From: HLUCCA09 sp038745585
Lineage (GTDB): Bacteria > Pseudomonadota > Alphaproteobacteria > Rhodobacterales > Rhodobacteraceae
DNA length: 64,000 nt
Assembly: GCA_038745585.1 (NCBI GenBank)
Contig: JBCDLH010000008.1
Coordinates: forward strand, 153,348 to 217,347
Direction of reading: 5' to 3'
Program-made: the position numbers and the translations under genes
The notes under the pieces: model-generated
Database searches by the model: none
The model's input: only the letters and a program-made list of their open reading frames with translations
What the model was told of the DNA's origin: nothing
In this document: positions 8,808 through 16,223 of the stretch, piece by piece
How the letters are laid out: every line of letters starts with the position of its first letter
How positions within the stretch are numbered: the stretch's first letter is position 1

Positions 8808-9844
8808 CCGCCAGACACTCCGGCCTCGCTGAACGTCGCCATACCGTCGTGACAGGCCAAGGCGGCGCGTAGGATGCCCAGCGCCAAGGCCGCGCCGGTC
8901 CCTTCGCCCAGGGCGAGCCCCAGATCGAGGAGAGGCGAGAGTTCCATTGCGTGGAGGAGCTTTGCATGGCCCGGCTCGGCGCTCCGATGTGCGGCGATGC
9001 AATGGGTAAGCGCGCCCGGGGCCGCCCCATAGAGAGGCGCAACCGCTGCTGTACAAATGAACCCATCGAGGAGAACGGGGATGCGCCACAGACGCGCGGC
9101 GAGGACCGCCCCGCAAAGCGCGGCCTGCTCACGCCCCCCGAGGGCCGCGAGCAGACCGAGTGGCGGCAGGCCTCGGTGCCGCGCGACGCCTCGGGCGACG
9201 ACATCGGCCTTGCGCGCGACGCCTGCCGCATCCGCCCCAGTCCCAGGCCCAACCCAGTCTGCCGCCGCGCCGCCGAAGATCGCATGCGCCAGCGCGGCCG
9301 CGACTGTCGAATTTCCGATCCCCATCTCGCCGAGCAGTAGAATGTCGGCCTTGGGATCGACCGCCTCCGCGCCGGCGCGCAACGCCGCGATGCACGCGGC
9401 CTCGTCGAGAGCGGGGCCCTCGGTAAAGTCCTCGGTTGGCCGATCGAGCGAAAGAGGCACAACGCGAAGATCCGCCCCGGCAACGGCGCAAAGCTGGTTG
9501 ATTGCCGCCCCACCCGCCTTGAAGTTCGCCACCATCTGCGCGGTGACGGCCTGTGGGAACGGGTTTACGCCTTGCGCGCATATCCCGTGATTTCCGGCAA
9601 AAACGATCGCCTGGGCCATGTCGATCTGGGGCCGCTCCGTTCCGCGCCAGCCGGCGACGAAAACCGCGAGCTCTTCCAGCCGACCGAGCGAGCCCGGCGG
9701 CTTGGTCAGCTGCACTTGGCGCGCCCGGGCGGCCGCAGCGGCGTCGGTATCGGGGGCAGGCAGCGTCTCGAGAAGCGCCGCGACTTGGTCGAGTGTCACG
9801 GCCGCCATGATGCCGTCAAAGGTCGGGTCAGATCGCATGGGCAT
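8804..9844 (-). CDS. cobT: Nicotinate-nucleotide--dimethylbenzimidazole phosphoribosyltransferase
   Basis: This enzyme makes alpha-ribazole phosphate, activating the lower ligand of cobalamin. Of the 346 residues the clear family segments are LTKPPGSLGRLEELA, IVFAGNHGI, LLGEMGIGNST and the C-terminal LGLALGEGTGAA, which holds the catalytic glutamate. It lies between cobU (17-base overlap at the chosen start) and cobS (4-base overlap). In-frame ATGs at 9838 and inside codon 13 are alternative starts, and no strong ribosome site separates them. Confidence 0.93.
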   Translation of the reverse strand: MPMRSDPTFDGIMAAVTLDQVAALLETLPAPDTDAAAAARARQVQLTKPPGSLGRLEELAVFVAGWRGTERPQIDMAQAIVFAGNHGICAQGVNPFPQAVTAQMVANFKAGGAAINQLCAVAGADLRVVPLSLDRPTEDFTEGPALDEAACIAALRAGAEAVDPKADILLLGEMGIGNSTVAAALAHAIFGGAAADWVGPGTGADAAGVARKADVVARGVARHRGLPPLGLLAALGGREQAALCGAVLAARLWRIPVLLDGFICTAAVAPLYGAAPGALTHCIAAHRSAEPGHAKLLHAMELSPLLDLGLALGEGTGAALALGILRAALACHDGMATFSEAGVSGG

Positions 9845-10352
9845 TCGGCTTCAGCTGAAGAGGGCATCCGGCCACGCAGAGATAGACCTCTTCGCAGGCG
9901 GCCGCGACAGTCTGATTGGTCCAGCCCGCAGCATCGCGGAAGGCGCGGCCGAGCGATGTGTCCGGGACAACCCCGGCCCCGACCTCGTTGGTCACAAAGA
10001 CGACCGGGGCGGCGAAGCTCGGGAGCGACGCCGCCAACCCGTCGACTTCGGCCCGCCAATCCGCACCGTCCAGCATCAGGTTGCTTAGCCAGAGCGTCAA
10101 ACAATCGACGAGGCGCGGGTGTTCGCCATCGCTCTCGCGCAGCGCTTCCAATAGGGCGCGCGGCGCCTCCAGCGTGTTCCAACCGGCGCCGCGCCGCGCC
10201 CGGTGTTCTGCGATGCGCTCGGCCATCTCGCCATCGCCCGCTTCGGCGGTCGCGATGTAGATCGCGGGCGCGCCAAGGCGCAGCGTTAACCGCTCCGCCA
10301 GGACGCTTTTACCCGAGCGGGCGCCACCGGTGATCAGGATCGACTTCGCCAT
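9828..10352 (-). CDS. cobU: Bifunctional adenosylcobinamide kinase / adenosylcobinamide-phosphate guanylyltransferase
   Basis: It phosphorylates adenosylcobinamide and then transfers GMP from GTP to give adenosylcobinamide-GDP (CobP in the aerobic-pathway naming). In 174 residues it has the P-loop GGARSGKS (9-16), the segment YIATAEAGDGEM, RLVDCLTLWLSNL and FVTNEVGAGVVP, all typical of the CobU family. It is the first gene of the minus-strand cobU-cobT-cobS operon. It starts close to the divergent threonine-kinase-like gene, so the two operons share a short control region. Confidence 0.95.
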   Translation of the reverse strand: MAKSILITGGARSGKSVLAERLTLRLGAPAIYIATAEAGDGEMAERIAEHRARRGAGWNTLEAPRALLEALRESDGEHPRLVDCLTLWLSNLMLDGADWRAEVDGLAASLPSFAAPVVFVTNEVGAGVVPDTSLGRAFRDAAGWTNQTVAAACEEVYLCVAGCPLQLKPNAHAI

Positions 10353-10484
10353 CGCCGCGTGTCAAAGCATGCCCGTCCCGCTTTGAAAACCCCATCCTCC
10401 CGATCCCCCGATGTCGCCCCCTCGCCCCTCCTATCGCGGTCGCATCGACGCGCGGCAACGCAGACCCGCCGCCCGGGCCCAGCA

Positions 10485-11273
10485 GTGACGTTCGTTGCCG
10501 GGCACTTTGGAGAGTGGCTCCAGGGCCGCCTTGGATCGGACGGTCCGGTGGTTCTCATAACGCTTGCCTGCCCTGCATTCGGCGTGCGCGCCGAGCTCAG
10601 ACGAGAGGAGCACCCGGTGCTTTGCCAAACGCCGGAAGTCCTGGACGCGGCGTCGGCCAACCGCCTGCTGCGCGCGGTGCGCCGGGATTTAACGGGACGC
10701 GTCACGCTCCGGGCGGACTTTCCGCCGGGCAGCGGCACGGGCGTCTCAACGGCGTCGCTCATCGCATTGGCGCGTGCCCTTGGAGCAGAGGAAGGCGACA
10801 TCGCTCCGGCGTGCTGTGCCGCCGAAGGCGCGAGCGACCCGCTGATGCAGAAGGCGCCGGACGCGGTTCTTTGGGCGTCGCGCGAGGGACGTGTCGTTCG
10901 GGTCGTGCCGCGTCCCCCGCTCTGCGACGTCGTCGGCGGGTTTTTTGGGCCACCGCAGAGGACCGACCCTGGCGACACCCACTTTCCCGACATCGTCGAC
11001 CTGGCGGAATGCTGGGACCAAAGCCGTGACCTTTCCGAATTCGCAGCGCTCGCTTCCGCCTCGGCGGCGCGGACGACAGCCCTCCGCGGTCCGGCGCAAG
11101 ACCCGACCGCGGAGATTGCAAAGCGCCTTGGCGCTCTGGGCCATGCCCGCGCGCATACCGGGCCAGCGCGCGCGCTGCTCTTTGCCCCGGGAAGCGCGCC
11201 CCCCGAGACCGCGGCGGCGCTCCGAGCCGCCGGCTTTCGCAGCGTTGTGCGATTTCAGACAGGCGCGGCATGA
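10485..11273 (+). CDS. GHMP-family L-threonine kinase-like protein (PduX type)
   Basis: Recognisable as the PduX/CblS branch of GHMP kinases, which convert L-threonine to L-threonine O-3-phosphate, the precursor of the aminopropanol linker of cobalamin. Visible features are the N-terminal VAGHFGEWLQGRLG, the glycine-rich ATP loop PPGSGTGVSTASL and a C-terminal region ending AAGFRSVVRFQTG. The frame is open from 10359, but residues before the GTG at 10485 are a low-complexity Arg/Ser/Pro stretch unlike the family, so I prefer the GTG (262 residues). It overlaps cobD by four bases and precedes cobC, which would use its product. The function is inferred from family and context. Confidence 0.78.
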   Translation: MTFVAGHFGEWLQGRLGSDGPVVLITLACPAFGVRAELRREEHPVLCQTPEVLDAASANRLLRAVRRDLTGRVTLRADFPPGSGTGVSTASLIALARALGAEEGDIAPACCAAEGASDPLMQKAPDAVLWASREGRVVRVVPRPPLCDVVGGFFGPPQRTDPGDTHFPDIVDLAECWDQSRDLSEFAALASASAARTTALRGPAQDPTAEIAKRLGALGHARAHTGPARALLFAPGSAPPETAAALRAAGFRSVVRFQTGAA

Positions 11274-12217
11274 GTTTTGCGGCCATGATGCTTGTCGCTC
11301 TGGTGCTCGATGCGTTGATCGGGTGGCCCGATTGGCTATTTCGCCGGATCGGTCATCCGGTCACGTGGATCGGCGCTTTGATCGGAGCGCTTGACGGCGC
11401 GCTCAATCGCCCCCGTTGGAGCACGCGCGCGCGCGTCCGGCTTGGCGCGCTCACGACGCTTGTCTGTGTGTCCGCCGCCTTACTGCCGATGCTTGCGCTA
11501 CACTGGCTCCTCCCCGACGGTTGGATCGGCGTCCTTCTCGGCGGACTTGCCGCCTGGCCTCTCGTGGCGGCGCGCGGGCTTTACGATCATGTGGCAGCGG
11601 TCGCCCGCCCGCTCGCCGCAGGCGCGATCCAGGAGGCGCGGGCCGCGGTCGCCCTGATCGTCGGTCGCGATCCGCAGCGCCTCGACCGGGCCGGGATCGC
11701 CCGCGCTGCGCTCGAAAGCCTTGCCGAGAACGCCTCGGACGGCGTCGTCGCGCCGATCTTTTGGGGCGTGCTCCTCGGTCTGCCAGGGATCGCGGCCTAC
11801 AAGGCGATCAACACGCTCGACTCCATGATCGGGCATCGCACGCCGCGCCACGCCGCCTTTGGGTACGTCGCCGCAAGGCTAGACGATGCGGCCAATCTGA
11901 TCCCCGCTCGGCTGACCGGCCCGCTTCTTGGGCTCGCGTCGGGGCGCATCCGCCGTGCCATCGGCGTTATGCGGCGCGATGCGCGCCAGCACCGCTCGCC
12001 CAATGCCGGTTGGCCCGAAGCCGCGATGGCAGGCGCGCTGGGCGTGCGCCTCTCGGGGCCCCGCGTCTATGCCGATAGCATCGCCGATGAGCCGTGGCTC
12101 AACGCCGGCGCGGCGGACCCGCAGCCACAGGACCTCAGCTGGGGCTTGCGGATTTACATCCGGGCGATGACGCTCCTTGCCGCAGCCCTTGCCGGGCTGG
12201 CATGGGCATTGGCGTAA
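11270..12217 (+). CDS. cobD: Adenosylcobinamide-phosphate synthase (CbiB/CobD type)
   Basis: A membrane protein of 315 residues that attaches aminopropanol (or its phosphate) to adenosylcobyric acid. Family motifs include GHPVTWIGALI near the N-terminus, LAENASDGVVAPIFW and AINTLDSMIGH in the middle, and NAGWPEAAMAGALGVRL near the C-terminus, with several hydrophobic helices between. The ATG overlaps the stop of the threonine-kinase-like gene by four bases, and cobC begins 12 bases after its end. The name follows the aerobic-pathway usage; this is not the Salmonella CobD decarboxylase. Confidence 0.94.
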   Translation: MSFAAMMLVALVLDALIGWPDWLFRRIGHPVTWIGALIGALDGALNRPRWSTRARVRLGALTTLVCVSAALLPMLALHWLLPDGWIGVLLGGLAAWPLVAARGLYDHVAAVARPLAAGAIQEARAAVALIVGRDPQRLDRAGIARAALESLAENASDGVVAPIFWGVLLGLPGIAAYKAINTLDSMIGHRTPRHAAFGYVAARLDDAANLIPARLTGPLLGLASGRIRRAIGVMRRDARQHRSPNAGWPEAAMAGALGVRLSGPRVYADSIADEPWLNAGAADPQPQDLSWGLRIYIRAMTLLAAALAGLAWALA

Positions 12218-12229
12218 GAGGGGGAGCGA

Positions 12230-13201
12230 ATGCAGGTGCATGGGGGCGATCCGGCCGCGGCGATGGTGCGCTTTGGCGGAACGGCGGCAGACTGGCTCGA
12301 CCTCTCGACCGGCATCAACCCCGTGCCGTTCGCCCTGCCCAAAATTCCACAGCGCGCCTGGACTGTGCTGCCGATGCCCGGCGAGATCGCCGCGCTCGAA
12401 GCCTGTGCCGCGGACGCTTACGGCACGCGCGCGGCGGTTCTCGCCGTTGCCGGAGCCCAGGCTGCGATCCAGCTCATCCCCCATATCGCGCCTGTGGGCG
12501 ACGCGCGCATTCTCGGGCCGACCTATGCCGAGCATAGCGCGGCGCTGTGCAACGCCGGGTGGCGGGTGATGGAGGTGGGGGATCTCAGAGCTTTGGCGGG
12601 AGCCGATCTTGCCGTCGTCGTGAACCCAAACAACCCCGATGGGCGGCGGCATGCGCCCGACAGCCTTGTCGCTATGGCAGAGCGTGTCGGTCTGCTTGTT
12701 GTCGATGAGAGCTTTGTCGATGCGGAGCCCGCGCTTTCGCTTGCGCCATGTCTTACCCCGGAGGTGCGCAACATCGTCGTTCAGCGCTCCTTCGGAAAGT
12801 TCTTTGGGCTGGCCGGGTTGCGCCTTGGGTTTGTCGTGACGGGCGACACGCTGGCCCACCGGCTGCGGGCCGCGGTCGGGCCATGGCAGGTCAGCGGGCC
12901 GGGGATTGTCGTGGGTCAGGCGGGGCTGAGGTCGCGCCCCTGGCAAGCGGAGACGCGCAAGCGGCTGCTTCAAGACGCCGCTCGGCTCGATGCAGCCGCC
13001 TCGCGCACGGGCTGGACCCTCGTCGGCGGCACACTGCTCTTTCGGACCTATGAGACCGGCGACGCCGCGGTTGCGCAAAATCGGCTCGCCGAGGCGCAGA
13101 TCTGGTCGCGCATTTTTCCCTATGCGGCGGGCTGGTTGCGGCTTGGTTTGCCGGGGAACGCGGCCGACTGGGCGCGCTTGGAGCGGGCCCTTTCGGGATG
13201 A
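12230..13201 (+). CDS. cobC: Threonine-phosphate decarboxylase (PLP-dependent)
   Basis: A fold-type I PLP enzyme of the aminotransferase class I/II family, 323 residues, that decarboxylates threonine phosphate to (R)-1-aminopropan-2-ol phosphate. It begins MQVHGGDPAAAMVRFGG and shows DLSTGINP, the PLP-binding tract VVNPNNPDG, VDESFVD and RSFGKFFGLAGLRLGF with the Schiff-base lysine at K190. A ribosome site AGGGGGAG precedes the ATG. Together with the kinase-like gene and cobD it makes up the aminopropanol arm of cobalamin synthesis. Confidence 0.93.
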   Translation: MQVHGGDPAAAMVRFGGTAADWLDLSTGINPVPFALPKIPQRAWTVLPMPGEIAALEACAADAYGTRAAVLAVAGAQAAIQLIPHIAPVGDARILGPTYAEHSAALCNAGWRVMEVGDLRALAGADLAVVVNPNNPDGRRHAPDSLVAMAERVGLLVVDESFVDAEPALSLAPCLTPEVRNIVVQRSFGKFFGLAGLRLGFVVTGDTLAHRLRAAVGPWQVSGPGIVVGQAGLRSRPWQAETRKRLLQDAARLDAAASRTGWTLVGGTLLFRTYETGDAAVAQNRLAEAQIWSRIFPYAAGWLRLGLPGNAADWARLERALSG

Positions 13202-13979
13202 TGGATCACGCGGCCCCGTTGCCGTCGCCCCAGGCCGCCGCTCCGAGGCGCCCCGCGTCCGAAACGGCGCAGCCGCGAGCCCGGCCGATTGCAGTGTGCA
13301 TGCGCGCGCAAGCCGTTCGGCCAGGGAGAAAGTCGAGCACGATGAAATCGGCGCCCGCGCCGGTTGCCATGCCCGTCTCCATCCGGCGCCCAACCTCTGT
13401 CACGACAGCAACGCGCGCCTCGGCGGCGATGCTGCGCTGGCTGAATCTCCCAGTGATCGAGATCGACCCTGCTGATTCCCTAGCCGACATCCCGGACCGG
13501 ATGCGCACATTCGGCACGGCGCTTGGGCGGGCAAAGGTGGCGGAGACTGCCATCCAACACTTCGAGGTGGAGGTCGCCGCGCTTCGGAGCACGGTGTCGA
13601 AGAAACCACGCACCGCACTCTACGACGCAAACGATTATGCCGACGGCGACCGGACGCTGGCATGCGACTTCATCACGGTCGCGGGATTTGCCAATGTTGC
13701 GCGTGAGCTGCGCCTGTCGCGCGGCGGCATCTTAGCGCTGGAAGAGATCGTCATGGCCGCGCCAGATTTTGTCGTCCACGGCAGCCCCATCGCGGGACGG
13801 CGCGGGCCGAGGCTGTGCGCGACCACCCCGCATTGGCTGCACCCAAGACAGGCGGCGCGGCAATGACGGACCGGGACTGGATCTGCGGCACGCCCTATGT
13901 CTTGGAGGCCGTGCGCGCGATGGCGCAGGCACGCGCCGCGCTCGAGGATGGCAGCCGCAAAGGGAGGGAGAGCCCATGA
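13198..13979 (+). pseudogene. BtuF-like (cobalamin/siderophore type) substrate-binding protein, frameshifted remnant
   Basis: The frame opening at 13198 becomes recognisable as a periplasmic vitamin B12/iron-type binding protein from about 13420 (AMLRWLNLPVIEIDPADSLA, then MRTFGTALGR and PDFVVHGSPIAG). Near 13797 the homology jumps to another frame, which reads RAEAVRDHPALAAPKTGG and then TDRDWICGTPYVLEAV to the TGA at 13977-13979; one missing base explains this. The first roughly 70 codons resemble neither a signal peptide nor the family N-terminus, so that end is also damaged or replaced. The remnant keeps operon order: it overlaps cobC at its start and cobO at its end by four bases each. 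No BtuC or BtuD gene is nearby. Confidence 0.75.
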
Positions 13980-14599
13980 CCAAAGAGACCGACGCCGAAA
14001 AGGACGCCCGCCACGCACAAAAGATGCGCCGGATCCAAGCGGCACGCGCCGAGATGATGAAAACGAAGACCGAGGAAAAGGGCCTCGTGATCGTCCATAC
14101 CGGCAAGGGCAAGGGCAAGAGCTCGTCAGGCTTTGGGATGATCCTGCGCTGCATCGGCTGGGGCATGCCCTGCGCCGTCGTGCAATTCATCAAAGGGACA
14201 TGGGAAACCGGAGAGAAGCGCGTGCTACGGGAGCGCTTCGCTGACGCCTGTACCTTCGTCGTCTCTGGCGAGGGCTTTACCTGGGACGTACAAGATCGCC
14301 AGCGCGACATCGCCGCCGCACGGGCCGGCTGGGAGCGAGCCAAAGAGCTGATCCGCGACCCGGACATGCGCTTTGTGCTGCTCGACGAGATCAACATCGC
14401 CTTGCGTTACGATTATCTCGACATCGACGATGTGGTGGATTTCCTGCTCACCGAAAAGCCCGAGATGACACATGTCTGCCTGACCGGGCGAAACGCCAAG
14501 CCCGAATTGATCGCCGCAGCAGACCTTGTAACGGAGATGACCCTTGTCAAACACCCCTTCGAAGAAGGCGTAAAGGCGCAACGGGGCGTGGAACTCTGA
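13976..14599 (+). CDS. cobO: Cob(I)yrinic acid a,c-diamide adenosyltransferase
   Basis: CobO/BtuR-type ATP:corrinoid adenosyltransferase of 207 residues. It has the P-loop GKGKGKSS (residues 43-50), the signature FGMILRCIGWGM, VVQFIKGTWETGE, and the C-terminal HVCLTGRNAKPELIAAADLVTEM. The enzyme adds the upper adenosyl ligand to reduced corrinoids. It is the last gene of the plus-strand cobalamin set, and its ATG overlaps the stop of the BtuF-like remnant. The frame is open upstream, but only this start gives the family N-terminus. Confidence 0.95.
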   Translation: MTKETDAEKDARHAQKMRRIQAARAEMMKTKTEEKGLVIVHTGKGKGKSSSGFGMILRCIGWGMPCAVVQFIKGTWETGEKRVLRERFADACTFVVSGEGFTWDVQDRQRDIAAARAGWERAKELIRDPDMRFVLLDEINIALRYDYLDIDDVVDFLLTEKPEMTHVCLTGRNAKPELIAAADLVTEMTLVKHPFEEGVKAQRGVEL

Positions 14600-14613
14600 A
14601 AGTTTGGTGTAGA

Positions 14614-14646
14614 CGCGTCGGCACAGATGGATGCGCGGGTTTTTTT
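14614..14646 (+). terminator. Possible rho-independent terminator after cobO
   Basis: Fifteen bases after the cobO stop, CGCGTC (14614-14619) can pair with GATGCG (14630-14635, one G-U pair), followed by CGGG and a run of seven T (14640-14646). The stem is short with a 10-base loop, so the call is weak. Confidence 0.25.
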
Positions 14647-14713
14647 GGGAGGCGCGCGCCTCTTTGGGCGGCTCCGAGAAGCCGGCCCCGCGCGCGTTGG
14701 CGCACCGAAGCCC

Positions 14714-14980
14714 CTAGTGCTCGGTCAGAAGGGGCGGGACCTGCGCCTCGGCGAGGATGGAGCGGATACGATGGTCGAGCCGTTCTCCAACCGGTGTCAG
14801 CTTGACGGCCCGCCCCCCGCGTTCGAGGAGCCGCACGCCCAATTGCGCCTAAAGCTGCACGATGTATCGGCTGACACCGGACTTGGCGATACCCAAGCGC
14901 GCGGCCACAGCGCTGATCCCGCCCAGCCGCGCGACAGTGCTGAAACAGCGCAGTGCAGGGAGGCCAATCGTTCCAACATC
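14714..14980 (-). pseudogene. LysR-family regulator remnant (HTH only, internal TAG)
   Basis: Read leftward from about 14980 the sequence gives LPALRCFSTVARLGGISAVA, then ARLGIAKSGVSRYIVQL, a TAG stop at 14849-14851, and in the same frame AQLGVRLLERGGRAVKLTP, VGERLDHRIRSILAEA and a stop at 14714. This is the winged-helix DNA-binding domain of a LysR regulator in which the usual QLE has become QL-stop (GAG to TAG would explain it). The effector-binding domain is absent. It diverges from an SDR remnant, the usual LysR/target layout, so both halves of a former regulator-enzyme pair appear to have decayed. Confidence 0.72.
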
Positions 14981-15090
14981 TTGAACCGTGCACCTAATTC
15001 TCTCACATCGCTCCAATTCAATGGCAAGCCATATCGTGGCTCCACGACCCATTCCTCGGACAGCGGGGCGACCACTTGGAGTGAGCGAAA

Positions 15091-15225
15091 ATGAACATTC
15101 TGGTCACGGGAGCTGCGAGCGGATTTGGCGTATTGATGGTGGCCGAGGTGACCGAAGGCCTGTTCACAAACCTCGGCATGGCCGACATGCTGACGCTGAA
15201 GATGCGCGAACTCGTACCCGCCTGA
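15091..15225 (+). pseudogene. Short-chain dehydrogenase remnant with internal deletion
   Basis: A 44-codon frame starting MNILVTGAASGFGVLMVAE, which is an SDR beta1-TGxxxGxG-alpha start, then jumping directly to a tail TEGLFTNLGMADMLTLKMRE. The roughly 200 residues of catalytic core that should lie between are missing, so this is an internally deleted copy rather than a functional enzyme. It diverges from the LysR remnant and precedes an intact SDR gene by 68 bases. Confidence 0.6.
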
Positions 15226-15293
15226 GGCCCGTTCTGGCAGGCGGCGCGTCGGCCAGCACCCAATCAACGCTTTGAGAACGCAGGAGATCGCCC

Positions 15294-16133
15294 ATGCCAC
15301 ACCCCGCCTTCACATCGGAGTCGGTCGCCGTCATTACTGGCGGGGCCTCCGGGATCGGCCTTGCAGCCGCCGCAAGGTTCGGACGCATGGGCCTGCGCGT
15401 CGCGATCGTTGACCGCTCGGAGGACAAGCTCGCCGCCGCGGCCGAAACTGTCCGAGACGCGGGCGCGGCCGATGTCATGACTGCGGCGACGGATGTCAGC
15501 GACCGGGCAGCGGTCAACGCTTTGGAAGGCGAGGTCGCCGCCCGCTTCGGTGGCACCGATGTCCTCATGAACAATGCCGGCATCGGTCTGGGCACGACGG
15601 CGCTTGGCGCGCTCGACGCCTGGCAGTCGACCCTCGGCGTCAACCTTTGGGGGCCGATCCACTGCACCCAAGCTTTTGCGCCGCGCATGATCGCGCGCGG
15701 CCGGCCCGGCGCGATCGTGAACACAGGCTCGAAACAGGGGATCACGACGCCGCCCGGCAACCCGGCCTACAACGTTTCGAAAGCCGCGCTGAAGGCGTTT
15801 ACCGAAGCGCTGTCCCATGAGCTGCGCAACACGGACGGGGCGAAAGTAACAGCGCATCTCCTGATCCCAGGCTTCGTGCATACGGCGATGACCGGCGCCG
15901 CCGAAAAGCCGCCCGCCGCATGGACGGCAGAGCAAACCGTCGCGTTCTTCGTCGAAAGCATGGATCGCGGGGATTTCTACATCCTCTGTCCCGACAACGA
16001 CGTTCCCCGTGCGCTCGACGAAAAGCGGATGGCTTGGGCGATGGGCGACGTCATCGAAAACCGCCCAGCGCTCAGCCGGTGGCACCCAGATTATGCGGAG
16101 GCCTTTGCAGCGCATATTACGTCATCGCCCTAG
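15294..16133 (+). CDS. SDR family NAD(P)-dependent oxidoreductase
   Basis: A classical short-chain dehydrogenase of 279 residues with the cofactor motif TGGASGIG (15-22), NNAG (93-96) and catalytic residues S146, Y159 and K163 in YNVSK. The C-terminal part (FVESMDRGDFYILCPDND, then KRMAWAMGDVIENRPALSRW) fits SDRs annotated as broad-specificity oxidoreductases. The substrate cannot be read from the sequence. It stands alone between the decayed LysR/SDR pair and a convergent P450 gene. Confidence 0.88.
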   Translation: MPHPAFTSESVAVITGGASGIGLAAAARFGRMGLRVAIVDRSEDKLAAAAETVRDAGAADVMTAATDVSDRAAVNALEGEVAARFGGTDVLMNNAGIGLGTTALGALDAWQSTLGVNLWGPIHCTQAFAPRMIARGRPGAIVNTGSKQGITTPPGNPAYNVSKAALKAFTEALSHELRNTDGAKVTAHLLIPGFVHTAMTGAAEKPPAAWTAEQTVAFFVESMDRGDFYILCPDNDVPRALDEKRMAWAMGDVIENRPALSRWHPDYAEAFAAHITSSP

Positions 16134-16223
16134 CCGGCGGCGATTGCCCTCAATGGGTGAGGCATCCGATCCCGATGAAGCCCTGGTTGCTCCCAAGTTC
16201 CGGGGACCGAAGCTCCCGAAGCG

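Noticed and set aside
7507..9513. 668-codon minus-strand open frame
   Set aside because: It is a different frame of the rsmB, cobS and cobT region and matches none of their motifs.
10441..10485. Partial resemblance to a cobalamin-riboswitch B12 box (GCAGACCCGCC) before the threonine-kinase-like gene
   Set aside because: The flanking conserved helices and the GCCACTG element of AdoCbl riboswitches are not visible, and GC-rich DNA gives such partial matches by chance.
11879..13393. 504-codon minus-strand open frame
   Set aside because: It overlaps cobD and cobC on the opposite strand and has no family features.
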